A stretch of DNA of 64,000 nucleotides from Aliiglaciecola sp. 3_MG-2023 (GCF_030548205.1 NZ_JAUORV010000013.1:1-64000); one strand, 5' to 3'; counted from the first letter of the stretch, positions 17,175 through 26,582 are shown. The notes: generated by a model from the letters alone, not told the origin. Numbers and translations are program-made.

Positions 17175-18137
17175 ATGTTTTTAGGTGTAGATGGTGGCGG
17201 AACAAAAACGGCATTTGCCATAATTAACGCTCAGGGTGATCTACTCGCTAGTCATCAGGAGCCCACCTGCTATCATGTTGAGGTGGGAATTGAGGGAGCA
17301 AAAGCCGTCATAAATAGAGGTATCTCTGCGGTACTATCTAAAGCTGGTAAAACAGTCGATGAACTAGAATATGGTTTCCTGGGGTTGCCTGCTTTTGGCG
17401 AGGATAGTGAAATAGATCCAAGTTTAGCCACCCTTCCGTCTGACATCCTACCGCAACAAAACTATCAGTGTGATAATGATATGGTCAACGCGTGGGCGGC
17501 GGCCTTTGCTGGCGAAGATGGGATTAACATGATCGCGGGTACCGGCTCCATTGCTTATGGTATGCGCGCTGGAAAAAGTGCGAGATGCGGTGGTTGGGGA
17601 GAGCTATTTAGTGACGAAGGGTCGGCCTATTGGATTGGTCGCAAAGGTCTCATGCTATTTTCTCGTATGAGTGATGGGCGCGATAGCAAAGGTCCACTAT
17701 ATTATAAGCTAAAAGATACTTTTGAGATTACCAATGATCTGGATATGTCAGCACTAGTTCTGACCAAGTGGCAAGGTTCTAGGGGAAGAATTGCACAAAT
17801 ATCAACTCTGGTATATGAAGCGGCTGTAGCTGGAGACACATTGGCCAAAAAGATCTTTTCCGATGCTGGGGAAGAGTTGGCTGAAATCGTAGAAGGTACC
17901 CGCAAAGCCTTGCAGTATTCAAAGGATGAAGAGGTAAAAGTAAGCTTTTCTGGTGGGGCTTTTAGCGCCAACGACTTTATCACTAAACCATTTGCTAATG
18001 CCCTTCAAGAATTTTCAAGTACATATCGTATTCAACAACCTGCTTTTTCCCCCGTTATTGGTGCAGCCATTTATGCTGCTAAACTATCGGGCGAAGCATT
18101 ATCAGCCTCAGCCCTTAAGCGTTTGCAAGGTGTTTAG
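17175..18137 (+). CDS. agaK: BadF/BcrA/NagK-type amino-sugar kinase, AgaK-like
   Basis: This 320-residue member of the ASKHA (actin-like) superfamily has a phosphate-1 loop FLGVDGGGTKTAFAI at the very start. Middle motifs are VNAWAAAFAG and MIAGTGSIAYGM (adenosine/phosphate-2), then RCGGWGELFSDEGSAYWIG, diagnostic of the NagK-type BadF family. In Shewanella, GalNAc that is not imported by a PTS is phosphorylated by such a kinase (AgaK). AGGAGATAACC before the ATG is a good ribosome site. It is the last gene of the + strand agaZSK operon. GlcNAc specificity cannot be excluded. Confidence 0.85.
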   Translation: MFLGVDGGGTKTAFAIINAQGDLLASHQEPTCYHVEVGIEGAKAVINRGISAVLSKAGKTVDELEYGFLGLPAFGEDSEIDPSLATLPSDILPQQNYQCDNDMVNAWAAAFAGEDGINMIAGTGSIAYGMRAGKSARCGGWGELFSDEGSAYWIGRKGLMLFSRMSDGRDSKGPLYYKLKDTFEITNDLDMSALVLTKWQGSRGRIAQISTLVYEAAVAGDTLAKKIFSDAGEELAEIVEGTRKALQYSKDEEVKVSFSGGAFSANDFITKPFANALQEFSSTYRIQQPAFSPVIGAAIYAAKLSGEALSASALKRLQGV

Positions 18138-18164
18138 ATTGGGGCTTTAAAAGCACAACTCCCA

Positions 18165-18530
18165 TATACGGCTGAGGGCTTACGGCCTACGGGCTACGGG
18201 CTAAAGCCCATACTACAAAAAACTCCTTAGATGACGTCGCAACTGCGGCTTACGGGCTAAAGCCCGTACTACAACAGAACACCTTAGATGACGTCGCAAC
18301 TGCGGCCTACGGGCTAAAGCCTGTACTACAACAAAACACCTTAGATGACGTCAAATTGCGGCCTACGGGCTGAAGCCCGTACTACAACAAAACACCTTAG
18401 ATGACGTCGCAACTGCGGCTTACGGGCTAAAGCCCGTACTACAACAAAACACCTTAGATGACGTCGCAACTGCGGCTTACGGGCTAAAGCCTGTACTACA
18501 AAAAGACACCTTCGATGACGAAAGCAAAAA
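18165..18530. repeat. 57-bp tandem repeat array B with ACGGGCTAAAGCCCGT palindromes
   Basis: Five nearly identical tandem units begin GATGACGTCGCAACTGCGG at 18230, 18287, 18344, 18400 and 18457. A diverged half unit precedes them and a truncated one follows. Each unit contains the palindrome ACGGGCTAAAGCCCGT and the palindrome GACGTC. One unit is 1 bp short. Spacers are not unique, so this is not CRISPR. It occupies the first half of the 790-bp gap after agaK and could fold to stop or protect transcripts. Confidence 0.9.
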
Positions 18531-18871
18531 TGACTCAACTGATACTTCCAAGTTGGAAAAACACCAAAAAGAAACTTAATGAAACACCAGAAAAGATAAC
18601 GCTTTCGGTTTTTATAAAGGTAAATAAATTTATTTATCAATATTTTTCAATTCTTTATTACACACATATTTGAAGCGGCCTAGCCGCGAAAACCCAAATT
18701 ACTAAAGCGTTTAAAATCGAGCCCTTCAGGCTATAAAACGAACAAAAACCACGCATTGAAAGATTTAAGAAAGCGATAAAAATTAGCTTAAAAGATACAA
18801 ATCAACTCCACTAACAATTTCATTATATTGCATTTTGTTTAAAAAATGTTGAATGTTAAATTAAACTTGGT

Positions 18872-18900
18872 TATTGTTTCGTTAGATTTGTTTTCATTTA
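18872..18900 (+). promoter_or_regulatory. Putative AgaR site upstream of second TBDR
   Basis: TTGTTTCGTTAGATTTG followed by TTTTCATTT (about 18874-18899) gives spaced TTTCRTTT-type words like those before agaR and agaZ, 30-55 bp before the receptor start. The rest of 18531-18871 is AT-rich and shows no gene that I can support. Confidence 0.4.
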
Positions 18901-18927
18901 AATCACCATAATAGATAAGAGGGATAC

Positions 18928-21780
18928 ATGAATACTCACTTTAGTAAGACATCGTTAGCCATTGCTGTGGCCTTGATTTGCACTAATGTTCACGCTCAAG
19001 ATGCAATTGATAACACCACGGATGAAACAGAAGTCATAACTGTTACATCAACTCAAGCGAGTCTAATTAAGGCCTTAGATTTAAAGCGCTCCAGTGATTC
19101 CATTGTTGATGGGATTACTGCCAAAGAATTAGGGATATTTCCTGATGCCAATGTAGCAGATTCATTGTCTCATATTACTGGGGTGACAATTGACAGAACC
19201 AGTGGTGGCGAGGGTAAAGGCGTTAATATCCGAGGTTTAGGCCCTGAGTTTAGTATCGTGACGATCAATGGTCGTATTATGGCAACAGATCAAAGTGGAC
19301 GTGAATTTGCCTTTGATGTTTTACCTTCGGAAGTGATATCAGAAGCTTGGGTTCACAAGTCAGTGAAAGCGTCAACCCTGGAGGGGAGCATAGGTGGTGC
19401 AATTGATTTAAGAACAGCTCGCCCTTTTGACAACAAAGGTCTGCAGGGTTCATTTTCCGTAGAAGGCCATTATGGTGATAAAGCCGATAAAAACGGATAC
19501 AAATTTACTGCAGTTGGCAGCAACACCTTCGCAGATGACACAATGGGGTTTCTATTCTCAGCGTTGTTTAGTAATACACCAACCCGAACTGACTCCCTCT
19601 CTGACTTAAACTATGGTGTTAACTGGGGGTGGGATCATGATAACAGTGATGGCGGTGTGGTTAATTGGCAAGATGCCTCTAATGAATTAATCATACCCAA
19701 TGTAGTTGCCTACACTGCGCAAATTGAAGAAAAGAAACGAATGGCTTTTTCTGGCGCTTTTCAATATCAACCCAGTTCAAAAGTTGATATTAATGCAGAT
19801 TTTCTTTGGACTCGCTTAGATGCCCCATCTCAAGGTTATACCGAGTCATACTATTTGGTAGGCCAAGCAGCAAGCTGGCGTGATGCAACTTATGGTGGAA
19901 TCGCAACTGAGCTAAATCCACAAGGTACAGTGGTCACAGGCATGACCATGGACAATTTAATTCCAGAATTAGTGACTATCACAGAACACCGAGTGGTTGA
20001 TACCTATCAAGTAGGTTTGAACGGAAAGTTTGAAGTTACCGATAAGTTTGTTGTTACCGGTGATGTATACCTTTCTAACGCTAAAAGAGATGCTGGTGGA
20101 AAAGATAAATTTGTGGTTGCACATGGAATCGGTGGAGTGCCAAACACTGCAACCTTTAGCTTGACCGAAGGCGGTTTACCTAATGTCATCATCGATTTTG
20201 CAGATGATGCAATTAGTAACATGGGAGATTTAGTTAATGATAGTCAATTCGGCCCCCACTATTCCCAAACAAACGGTGTAAACATTGAAGATGAAGTAAT
20301 AGGGGGATCACTTGTAGGGGAGTTATTTTTAGATATTCCTGTGGTTTCCAGTATTGAATTTGGCGCAGTTTATAATAAGCGTAGTAAAGATCGGGTAAAG
20401 ATTGACAATCAACATGCTCAAACACTATACAGTAACGCTCCTTTTACCTTCGCAGATACGGGGGTTGATGTGGTACAAGGTTTCCCCATTGATGACTTTT
20501 TAAGTGATGTCTCTGGTGATTTCCCTAGGGAGTTTGTTGGATTTGACATTGATGCTTATCAAGCGGCTTTAGAAGCTTCAGATAATAATCCAGATGTTAT
20601 CAATCGTTTTACCGGTGAAATTTACCCAGAAGGATTTTCAGATGCGGATGAAGGGCGTTTTAATCCAAACGAATCGTTTGAAGTTATCGAAGATACCAAA
20701 TCCTTTTTCATCCAAGGCAACTTGTTAGGTGAAATTGCTGGTATGGAATGGTCAGGAAACGCAGGATTGCGCTATGTTAATACCGACACCACTTCAAATG
20801 GCTGGTTGTGGGAAATTGAAAAAGTTAGCGCGCCTGCGGCTTGGGTATGGGTTGTAGAACACTATGATCCTGTTGCAATTTCAGTAGAGAATGGCTATTC
20901 AGAATTACTTCCTTCAGTTAATTTTGCTGTTGAATTGTCGGATACGTTACTTCTGCGTTTATCCTATGCTGAAGTAATGGCTAGGGCTTCGTTAGATCAA
21001 CTATCAACCCAAGTGGATGACGGCTCAGCGGCATGGGGAGAATTTATCCTCAACCGTGTGGGAAACCCTAAATTATCTCCCGTAAAAGCGAAACAATCTG
21101 ATGTATCTTTAGAATGGTACTTTGCTGAAGGTTCAGCCCTAACAGCAGCTATTTTCCAAAAAGATATCAAAGGTTTTGTTCAAGATTGGCAAAATGTCTA
21201 TCCCAATGAAGAAGATCAAGCAAACCGACCGGTTTATCCCGTTGAAAATCCGCAACCATGGATAGAAACGGGCTATGTCGATACACCATTTAATGTATTT
21301 GAACCTAAAAACCTCGATACGGCTAAAGTTCTTGGTTATGAATTTTCATTGCAACACTTCTTTGATTCTGGTTTTGGCATCAACGCAAACTATACCTACA
21401 TAGATACTGAGTCCTATGAAGGAGGCACAAAAATTGGTGTTCTAGCGGGCATCCCAGATACCTCTTATTCGCTAAATTTGATGTATAACACTGACAATCT
21501 AAGTTTAAGTATTTCTGGGTCACACACGGAAAGTTTCGTGTTAAGCCATTGGTCGCCGTTAAACTTAGTCACTGAAACTCCTTACAAAGGAACAGCTGAC
21601 CCTATGACTTGGGTGTCCGCTTCAGCGACTTATTCCTTTAGTGCGCACCTAGAAGCCTATGTGCAATTGGATAACTTGCTGAATGACAATTGGCATAGCT
21701 ACAACGGTACGAGCAGCGTGCCAGGCTCATACTCAGAATGGGGTCGCAAGATGTTTGTGGGTATGCGTTATAAAATGTAG
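18928..21780 (+). CDS. Second TonB-dependent receptor of the GalNAc/galactoside locus
   Basis: This 950-residue outer-membrane receptor has a signal peptide ending VHAQD, TonB box EVITVTS, a plug with LSHITGVTIDRTSGGEG and NIRGLGPEFSIVTINGR, and a long barrel. It closes with VGMRYKM, where the terminal aromatic is replaced by Met, an unusual end. It is paralogous to the receptor at 11641-14382, which faces the other way across agaZSK. The likely cargo is a related amino-sugar or galactoside oligomer. Ribosome site GAGGGATAC precedes ATG. A hairpin terminator follows at 21802. Confidence 0.92.
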   Translation: MNTHFSKTSLAIAVALICTNVHAQDAIDNTTDETEVITVTSTQASLIKALDLKRSSDSIVDGITAKELGIFPDANVADSLSHITGVTIDRTSGGEGKGVNIRGLGPEFSIVTINGRIMATDQSGREFAFDVLPSEVISEAWVHKSVKASTLEGSIGGAIDLRTARPFDNKGLQGSFSVEGHYGDKADKNGYKFTAVGSNTFADDTMGFLFSALFSNTPTRTDSLSDLNYGVNWGWDHDNSDGGVVNWQDASNELIIPNVVAYTAQIEEKKRMAFSGAFQYQPSSKVDINADFLWTRLDAPSQGYTESYYLVGQAASWRDATYGGIATELNPQGTVVTGMTMDNLIPELVTITEHRVVDTYQVGLNGKFEVTDKFVVTGDVYLSNAKRDAGGKDKFVVAHGIGGVPNTATFSLTEGGLPNVIIDFADDAISNMGDLVNDSQFGPHYSQTNGVNIEDEVIGGSLVGELFLDIPVVSSIEFGAVYNKRSKDRVKIDNQHAQTLYSNAPFTFADTGVDVVQGFPIDDFLSDVSGDFPREFVGFDIDAYQAALEASDNNPDVINRFTGEIYPEGFSDADEGRFNPNESFEVIEDTKSFFIQGNLLGEIAGMEWSGNAGLRYVNTDTTSNGWLWEIEKVSAPAAWVWVVEHYDPVAISVENGYSELLPSVNFAVELSDTLLLRLSYAEVMARASLDQLSTQVDDGSAAWGEFILNRVGNPKLSPVKAKQSDVSLEWYFAEGSALTAAIFQKDIKGFVQDWQNVYPNEEDQANRPVYPVENPQPWIETGYVDTPFNVFEPKNLDTAKVLGYEFSLQHFFDSGFGINANYTYIDTESYEGGTKIGVLAGIPDTSYSLNLMYNTDNLSLSISGSHTESFVLSHWSPLNLVTETPYKGTADPMTWVSASATYSFSAHLEAYVQLDNLLNDNWHSYNGTSSVPGSYSEWGRKMFVGMRYKM

Positions 21781-21801
21781 ACCGCCTTTCAACACTCCCT
21801 T

Positions 21802-21840
21802 AAATGGCTCGTTAACATTATTGTGCACGAGCCATTTTCA
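21802..21840. terminator. Bidirectional rho-independent terminator
   Basis: AAATGGCTCGT (21802-21812) pairs perfectly over 11 bp with ACGAGCCATTT (21827-21837), and further T residues follow. It lies between the convergent second TBDR and KAP NTPase genes and can serve both. Confidence 0.8.
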
Positions 21841-21863
21841 TTGTCTTTCATCAAATACGCGGG

Positions 21864-24815
21864 TTAATTAACGTTCACTCCTCGTACCCAATATAAAAAT
21901 GTTCGACGTTTCTTGGTATCAATGTTCTCAGATTGATTGAGCAATGACGCTACCTGTAGCGCCAATCCTTTATCTTCGATAGTAGGAATATCGACATTTT
22001 GTAAATTGCTGTCTTCGTTTCCCTTGTCTCCGGCAAACTCTAACATGGCAGCCAGTGTCACTAAATTAGCTTCTCGAATACCCGCACCAGATTCGTAATT
22101 GCGCATTGCCAAATAACGCGCCCTATTCACATAGCGTTTGATGTTTCGCGGTGTTCTGTGGGAAAGACCAAGGGCTTTCGCCCAAATAGAAACAGTATTG
22201 AGAAATTCATCTGAATCGTTTTCGACTATACGTTTACGTTGTCGAAAGCGCTCAACGCGAATTAACAGGGCGATAAATGCCAAAAATAGTACTGGTATTA
22301 CAGCCTGAACATAGTAGTGCTCAGAAGCAAACACTGCATACTCCAATATTTGCGGGGCGTTATGTTGGGTCATTTGTGCGTCTTCTCCAGTTTGCACTGA
22401 TAGATCAGAAGTTTGCGTATTGATACTGTCAGATTCAGGATCTGGGGGTGGCTTGTCATAGTTGCCGCCAATCGTCTGATTAACCTCAACAGCAGCCTGA
22501 TTATTGTCACTGTTTTTTGAATTTAAGACACTTGAAAGATAACTTCCCAAAACCAAACTAAAAATAAACACTAGTAATAGTCCTAGGGGTTTGACCCAAG
22601 GGAAGCTAGATGAGGATTGTGTTTCTACACTATCAGCCACTAATCCATCAAATTGCTCGCCGTTAGCAATTGGAACAGGAATTTCAATATTAATGATTTT
22701 TTCAAGATAGCGTTTCGCCTTTGATCTTAGAGCATCTTGCTCTAAGTCTTGATGGGTGCCTTGATAATAACTGCAGATAGCGTTTTCAATGGGCTCTCGC
22801 TCCATCCCCACTATAATGTAACAATTACCACTGGAAACGAGATAATTTATGGTTTCCATTACATCCATGATGCGCTGTTCTTTGCATCGATCTAAATCAT
22901 CGATAAATATAGTCAGGGTACTATCGCCCAGGGCGTTGCATAATAGATTAAATTCTTTGGCAAATTTTTCTCTCAATCCTACATTTGCCCGAAGATCAAG
23001 GTTGCTGCCTGGACTGCGTAATAGGGTTTTTAAGATATTGGTATTAATCAATCCAGAAATACGATCCATACCCCCCCTTAGTATTGAAAACGCGCCAAAT
23101 ACTGCACCCAAATAGGGAATAGCTTCAGCCGACAAATTTGAAAATGGTTTCAATGATGCTTCGCCAGATGTCACTATGTATCCTAACGAACACAAAAATA
23201 TGACGGACACAGAAAAGAAAAAGAAGGGCGCTTCGGTCCATCGCATTTTTAACAAATTCCAACGATATAACAGGCCTGCCGCCGTCCAAAATGAAGGGAT
23301 CGCATTGCCTTGAATGGCATTCAATAAACCAGCCAGAAACTGCTCTTCATTTTGGTGATGCCAAGCATTCACCCAAACAGGATGAAGTCGAAAACTTTCC
23401 AAATTTTGTTTTAAAAAATACATTAACGACGATTTACCACTTCCCCACACTCCGGTTATGGCTAACGTTAGCGGCGCTTTGGTGCCAGCATTTCGTAAAA
23501 AACGGGATAACGCTGAGGAGATCTCGATAAACCCTAACTTGTCTTGAGCTAAATCATTGGCTGGGGAGTCTGAGACAAAGCTATCAATCAATTTTTGCGA
23601 CTCTATAACCTCCACATCTTTTTTCCCATGCTTGACCACCAACATTCTTAACGCTGTAAAAATACTGATAGCCAATACCAATAGCGCCAGTGGAGACGGA
23701 AAAACCTGATGTTCTGAGGCTTTTATGTCATTCATCCAATTTGCACTATTTGGAATTTGAGGTTCTATTGCCCAAATACGGTACAGAGCGCTAGGCAAAA
23801 CTAATTCAGTGGTTTGCTGCCCACTTCCATCTTCAAAGACAACGATTTCAGAATTATAAACTGTCCAATTTTCATTTTGTGCACTTTGTATAATAAGTGG
23901 TTCGTCTTGGGAAGATGAAAATGGCGTCCACGGCAATTCAGAAATCGTTGACATAGCAGGTATAATAGACACAAAGACCCCACTACTAGGACCGGACCCA
24001 ACTTGCCAATCATCTGTATAGTGACGCTCAAAGCCATACCCAGTCACTTCAATCAAAGAGGGAGAAACAGCAAAATAAGAAGCAATGAATTCGGCAACAG
24101 ATTGCGCTAATTCAATTGATTGCTGCTGGGCATAATCAGCGTTATAAGCAATTTTTTGCTGTTTAGGAGCTTCTGCTTTTGCGTTATTAGGGGATTGTCT
24201 TAGTCTGTCTAAATCATCATTAGTAATGGGCTGACTGGGTGACACATAGCCAATTACATTTACTCTTTGAATCTCAATATCTGCTTGTAGAACGGGGGAA
24301 AACAGGGTGCTTAACTCAGATAACCACGTTTGGGTTGCATCTCCACTATTGCTTGGCAGGGTAACGTTCTGCGTTAAGTTGGGTAACTTAGGTTGTTGGG
24401 AGTTTTGATTGGCCTCTTGATTATTTTTATGAGGCAAATACAACAAGCTTCCATCTTCAAACTGTAAACTAAGTTGTCTTTCATTCACTTTGTAAGCGCG
24501 CAGCTTGGAGGTGGTATCGACTATGTTCAACCTTAATACAGCGTTTCGCTCGATAGGGTAATACCAACTCTTGGCACTGAAAATATTGAACGGTGTGATA
24601 ACAGGAGTGGGATTTAATGGACTAAATGCAGAAATAATTAAACACAACACTATACCTAAAAGTATCACCCCAATAGCCGCAAAAAACCTCACTTTAGGAA
24701 AAGCAGATTTATTTGGTGCTTCCACTAAGTCATCAAGTTCTGGGTCTACTATTTTTTCTCCCCTAGTTCTTGGAGAGCCTCCTTTAGTTGCAACTTCTTC
24801 ATATTCAGCTTGCAT
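21864..24815 (-). CDS. Membrane KAP-family P-loop NTPase with OmpA-like external region
   Basis: This 983-residue protein has a cytosolic N-terminus and a membrane helix (43-64). An outer-face region (about 65-370) follows; its residues 180-285 resemble an OmpA-like fold (IQRVNVIGYV, ELAQSVAEFIASYF, LIEVTGYGFERH). After a second helix (about 373-390) comes a KAP-type NTPase: Walker A GVWGSGKSS (455-463), membrane helices inserted near 530-580, and Walker B LTIFIDDLDRC (634-644). Further helices lie near 725-745 and 810-830, then an NTPase C-terminal part (NIKRYVNRARYL). KAP NTPases include the phage-exclusion protein PifA. No partner gene is adjacent. Function is unknown. Confidence 0.82.
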   Translation of the reverse strand: MQAEYEEVATKGGSPRTRGEKIVDPELDDLVEAPNKSAFPKVRFFAAIGVILLGIVLCLIISAFSPLNPTPVITPFNIFSAKSWYYPIERNAVLRLNIVDTTSKLRAYKVNERQLSLQFEDGSLLYLPHKNNQEANQNSQQPKLPNLTQNVTLPSNSGDATQTWLSELSTLFSPVLQADIEIQRVNVIGYVSPSQPITNDDLDRLRQSPNNAKAEAPKQQKIAYNADYAQQQSIELAQSVAEFIASYFAVSPSLIEVTGYGFERHYTDDWQVGSGPSSGVFVSIIPAMSTISELPWTPFSSSQDEPLIIQSAQNENWTVYNSEIVVFEDGSGQQTTELVLPSALYRIWAIEPQIPNSANWMNDIKASEHQVFPSPLALLVLAISIFTALRMLVVKHGKKDVEVIESQKLIDSFVSDSPANDLAQDKLGFIEISSALSRFLRNAGTKAPLTLAITGVWGSGKSSLMYFLKQNLESFRLHPVWVNAWHHQNEEQFLAGLLNAIQGNAIPSFWTAAGLLYRWNLLKMRWTEAPFFFFSVSVIFLCSLGYIVTSGEASLKPFSNLSAEAIPYLGAVFGAFSILRGGMDRISGLINTNILKTLLRSPGSNLDLRANVGLREKFAKEFNLLCNALGDSTLTIFIDDLDRCKEQRIMDVMETINYLVSSGNCYIIVGMEREPIENAICSYYQGTHQDLEQDALRSKAKRYLEKIINIEIPVPIANGEQFDGLVADSVETQSSSSFPWVKPLGLLLVFIFSLVLGSYLSSVLNSKNSDNNQAAVEVNQTIGGNYDKPPPDPESDSINTQTSDLSVQTGEDAQMTQHNAPQILEYAVFASEHYYVQAVIPVLFLAFIALLIRVERFRQRKRIVENDSDEFLNTVSIWAKALGLSHRTPRNIKRYVNRARYLAMRNYESGAGIREANLVTLAAMLEFAGDKGNEDSNLQNVDIPTIEDKGLALQVASLLNQSENIDTKKRRTFLYWVRGVNVN

Positions 24816-25004
24816 GTTCCAATTCCTTTGTTACGTATTAAGCATAGCTATTGAGTATCAGCCGAACCAATTATAGTGCAAAAAACACACAAAAAGATTA
24901 CTCTAAAATAACCATCAGAGAGTTTTCCATTTAAATGAACTACAATTTTCAACTCAATGGGATAGCGTTAAAAAGCTACATCGTCTGGCAAAACAGGAAT
25001 CACC

Positions 25005-25790
25005 ATGAGTAAATTAAACACAGCTTTAATCACAGGTGCATCAGAAGGAATTGGTAGAAGTTTCGCTGAAACCTTTGCCAAACATGGGCATGAATTAATT
25101 TTAGTTGCCCGAAATCAGCAAAAGTTAAATGAATTATCGATTTATCTAAATGCAAAATATGCGGTAACTTGTCACGTGTATCCACTTGACTTAAGCCTTA
25201 AAGAAAGTGCGCAAACCCTATATGAACAGTTAGTAACAGACAAATTAACAGTTGATATTTTGGTCAACAACGCTGGCATGATGCAAATAGATCCCATTCA
25301 ACAAGCCGATACAGAAACACTCAACAACCTGATTCAATTGAATATTCAAAGTTTAGTAAATATGACACGGGTCTTCGTAACCCCAATGGTAGCCAGGGGG
25401 GAAGGTAGAATTGTTAATTTAGGATCCATTGCTAGTTTCATGCCCACACCGAACTTTAGCGCTTATGGTGCTAGTAAAGCATTTGTACTGTCATTCAGCG
25501 AAGGGATTTCCGAAGATCTTAAGGGTACAGGCGTGACTGTGACCTGTGTGTGTCCTGGCATAACCGAAACAAAAATGTTGAGTAACGCCCATGGAGTAGA
25601 AAAATATATTCCAAAATTTCTAAAAGCCCAACCTGAGGCTCTAGCCAGTGATGCATACAAAGCGATGATGAATGGTGATGTTGTTTTTCTAGATAAGTTG
25701 GCCAATAAAATGCTGGTTCAATATGCCACCCATTATCCGCGTTGGATGGTTCGTCGCATAAATGGGTTGTTTCGGAGGTTCTCCCTGTGA
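25005..25790 (+). CDS. Short-chain dehydrogenase/reductase (SDR), COG0300-like
   Basis: This 261-residue classical SDR has the NADP-binding motif TGASEGIGRSFA (near residue 10), NNAG at about 88 and a catalytic Ser in LGSIASF. YGASKA supplies Tyr and Lys, and CPGITETKM follows the active site. The C-terminus is basic and hydrophobic. It probably reduces or oxidises a hydroxyl/keto group of an unknown small molecule. It is a single gene: the KAP gene is divergent on the left and a repeat array follows immediately. AGGAATCACC precedes the ATG. Confidence 0.88.
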   Translation: MSKLNTALITGASEGIGRSFAETFAKHGHELILVARNQQKLNELSIYLNAKYAVTCHVYPLDLSLKESAQTLYEQLVTDKLTVDILVNNAGMMQIDPIQQADTETLNNLIQLNIQSLVNMTRVFVTPMVARGEGRIVNLGSIASFMPTPNFSAYGASKAFVLSFSEGISEDLKGTGVTVTCVCPGITETKMLSNAHGVEKYIPKFLKAQPEALASDAYKAMMNGDVVFLDKLANKMLVQYATHYPRWMVRRINGLFRRFSL

Positions 25791-25796
25791 ATTCTC

Positions 25797-26180
25797 TTCC
25801 ACCTGTAGGCGGGGGCTTTAGCCCCGTACAAACCCGGTAAATCCATGGCCTAAAGACCATGCTACAACCCCACACCTGTAGGTGGGGGCTTTAGCCCCGC
25901 GCAAACCCGCCAAATCCATGGCCTAAAGACCATGCTACAACCCCGCGTAAACTCGCTAAATCCATGGCCTAAAGACCATGCTACAACCCCATACCTGTAG
26001 GTGGGTGCTTTAGCCCCGCACAAACCCGCTAAACCCATGGCCTAAAGACCATGCTACCGCCCCGCGCAAACTCGCTATATCCATGGCCTAAAGACCAGGC
26101 TACAACGCCATACCTGTAGGCGGGGGCTTTAGGCCCGCACAAACCCGCTAAACCCATGGCCTAAAGACCATGCTACAAAC
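25797..26180. repeat. REP-type palindrome array C
   Basis: It is built from the same units as array A: about six copies of TGGCCTAAAGACCATG and four of CCTGTAGG(C/T)GGGGGCTTTAGCCCCG, with CGCTAAATC or CGCCAAATC linkers. One type-1 copy has the variant ending ACCAGG. It begins directly after the SDR stop codon. From 26181 to 26414 the sequence holds only the AT palindrome described separately. Confidence 0.9.
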
Positions 26181-26268
26181 GCGATAAAACTTAATCGGAA
26201 CCTGTGGCCTACTAACCATGCTCACGCAGATATAATTCCCGCCAAACAAATCTAATACCAATTCCGCA

Positions 26269-26301
26269 AAAAAATATTTATCTTTAAGATAAATATTTTT
26301 T
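26269..26301. other. 33-bp perfect AT-rich palindrome
   Basis: Six A residues, TATTTATCTT, a central T, AAGATAAATA and six T residues make an uninterrupted inverted repeat of 16 bp per arm around one central base. It could be an operator, a cruciform-forming site or, having A- and T-runs at either end, a bidirectional terminator without a GC stem. It lies between array C and the small ORF at 26415. Confidence 0.6.
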
Positions 26302-26414
26302 GTTTCACAGCCCCGAGGGAAGTTGCAATGATATTGATGCTCAAGCAGGCTTGAATTTAGATACGCTCTATTCTGCTTTGATTTGGGTAATAAATGTTTA
26401 ACTGGTGAGCCAAA

Positions 26415-26582
26415 ATGAGTAAAGATTACAGACGCGAAAAGGAAGACTTTGAAAATTCTGATTGGATGTATAGTGATTCTGACGCGCAGCATCAAAACAA
26501 ACGCACAAATGATATTGCAAAACGTAAGCGAGATAGTAAAAGGTTGAGTCGAGAGCGAGATAGACAATCGCAGTATCACTAA
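26415..26582 (+). CDS. Small highly charged protein, 55 residues
   Basis: ATG at 26415 opens a 55-residue frame ending TAA at 26580-26582, with a GGTGAG-like ribosome site upstream. The product is extremely hydrophilic. It has an acidic, aromatic N-terminal half (REKEDFENSDWMY) and a basic C-terminal half (AKRKRDSKRLSRERDRQ), with no Cys or Pro and no hydrophobic segment. Such composition suggests an RNA- or ribosome-binding or disordered protein. The opposite strand carries an open frame, but that frame is repeat-derived at its end and less protein-like. I do not recognise the family. Confidence 0.55.
   Translation: MSKDYRREKEDFENSDWMYSDSDAQHQNKRTNDIAKRKRDSKRLSRERDRQSQYH

Noticed and set aside
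18165-18530. CRISPR array
   Set aside because: The 57-bp units are repeated almost in full with no unique spacers, and no cas genes are present.
18341-18640. 99-residue reverse-strand frame with internal repeats
   Set aside because: The repeated peptide simply translates the 57-bp DNA repeat.
25519-25875. Reverse-strand reading frame running from array C into the SDR gene
   Set aside because: It is made of REP sequence plus the antisense of a well-supported SDR gene.
26148-26579. 143-residue reverse-strand frame
   Set aside because: Its end is REP sequence and its composition is not protein-like; the 55-residue frame on the + strand is more convincing.
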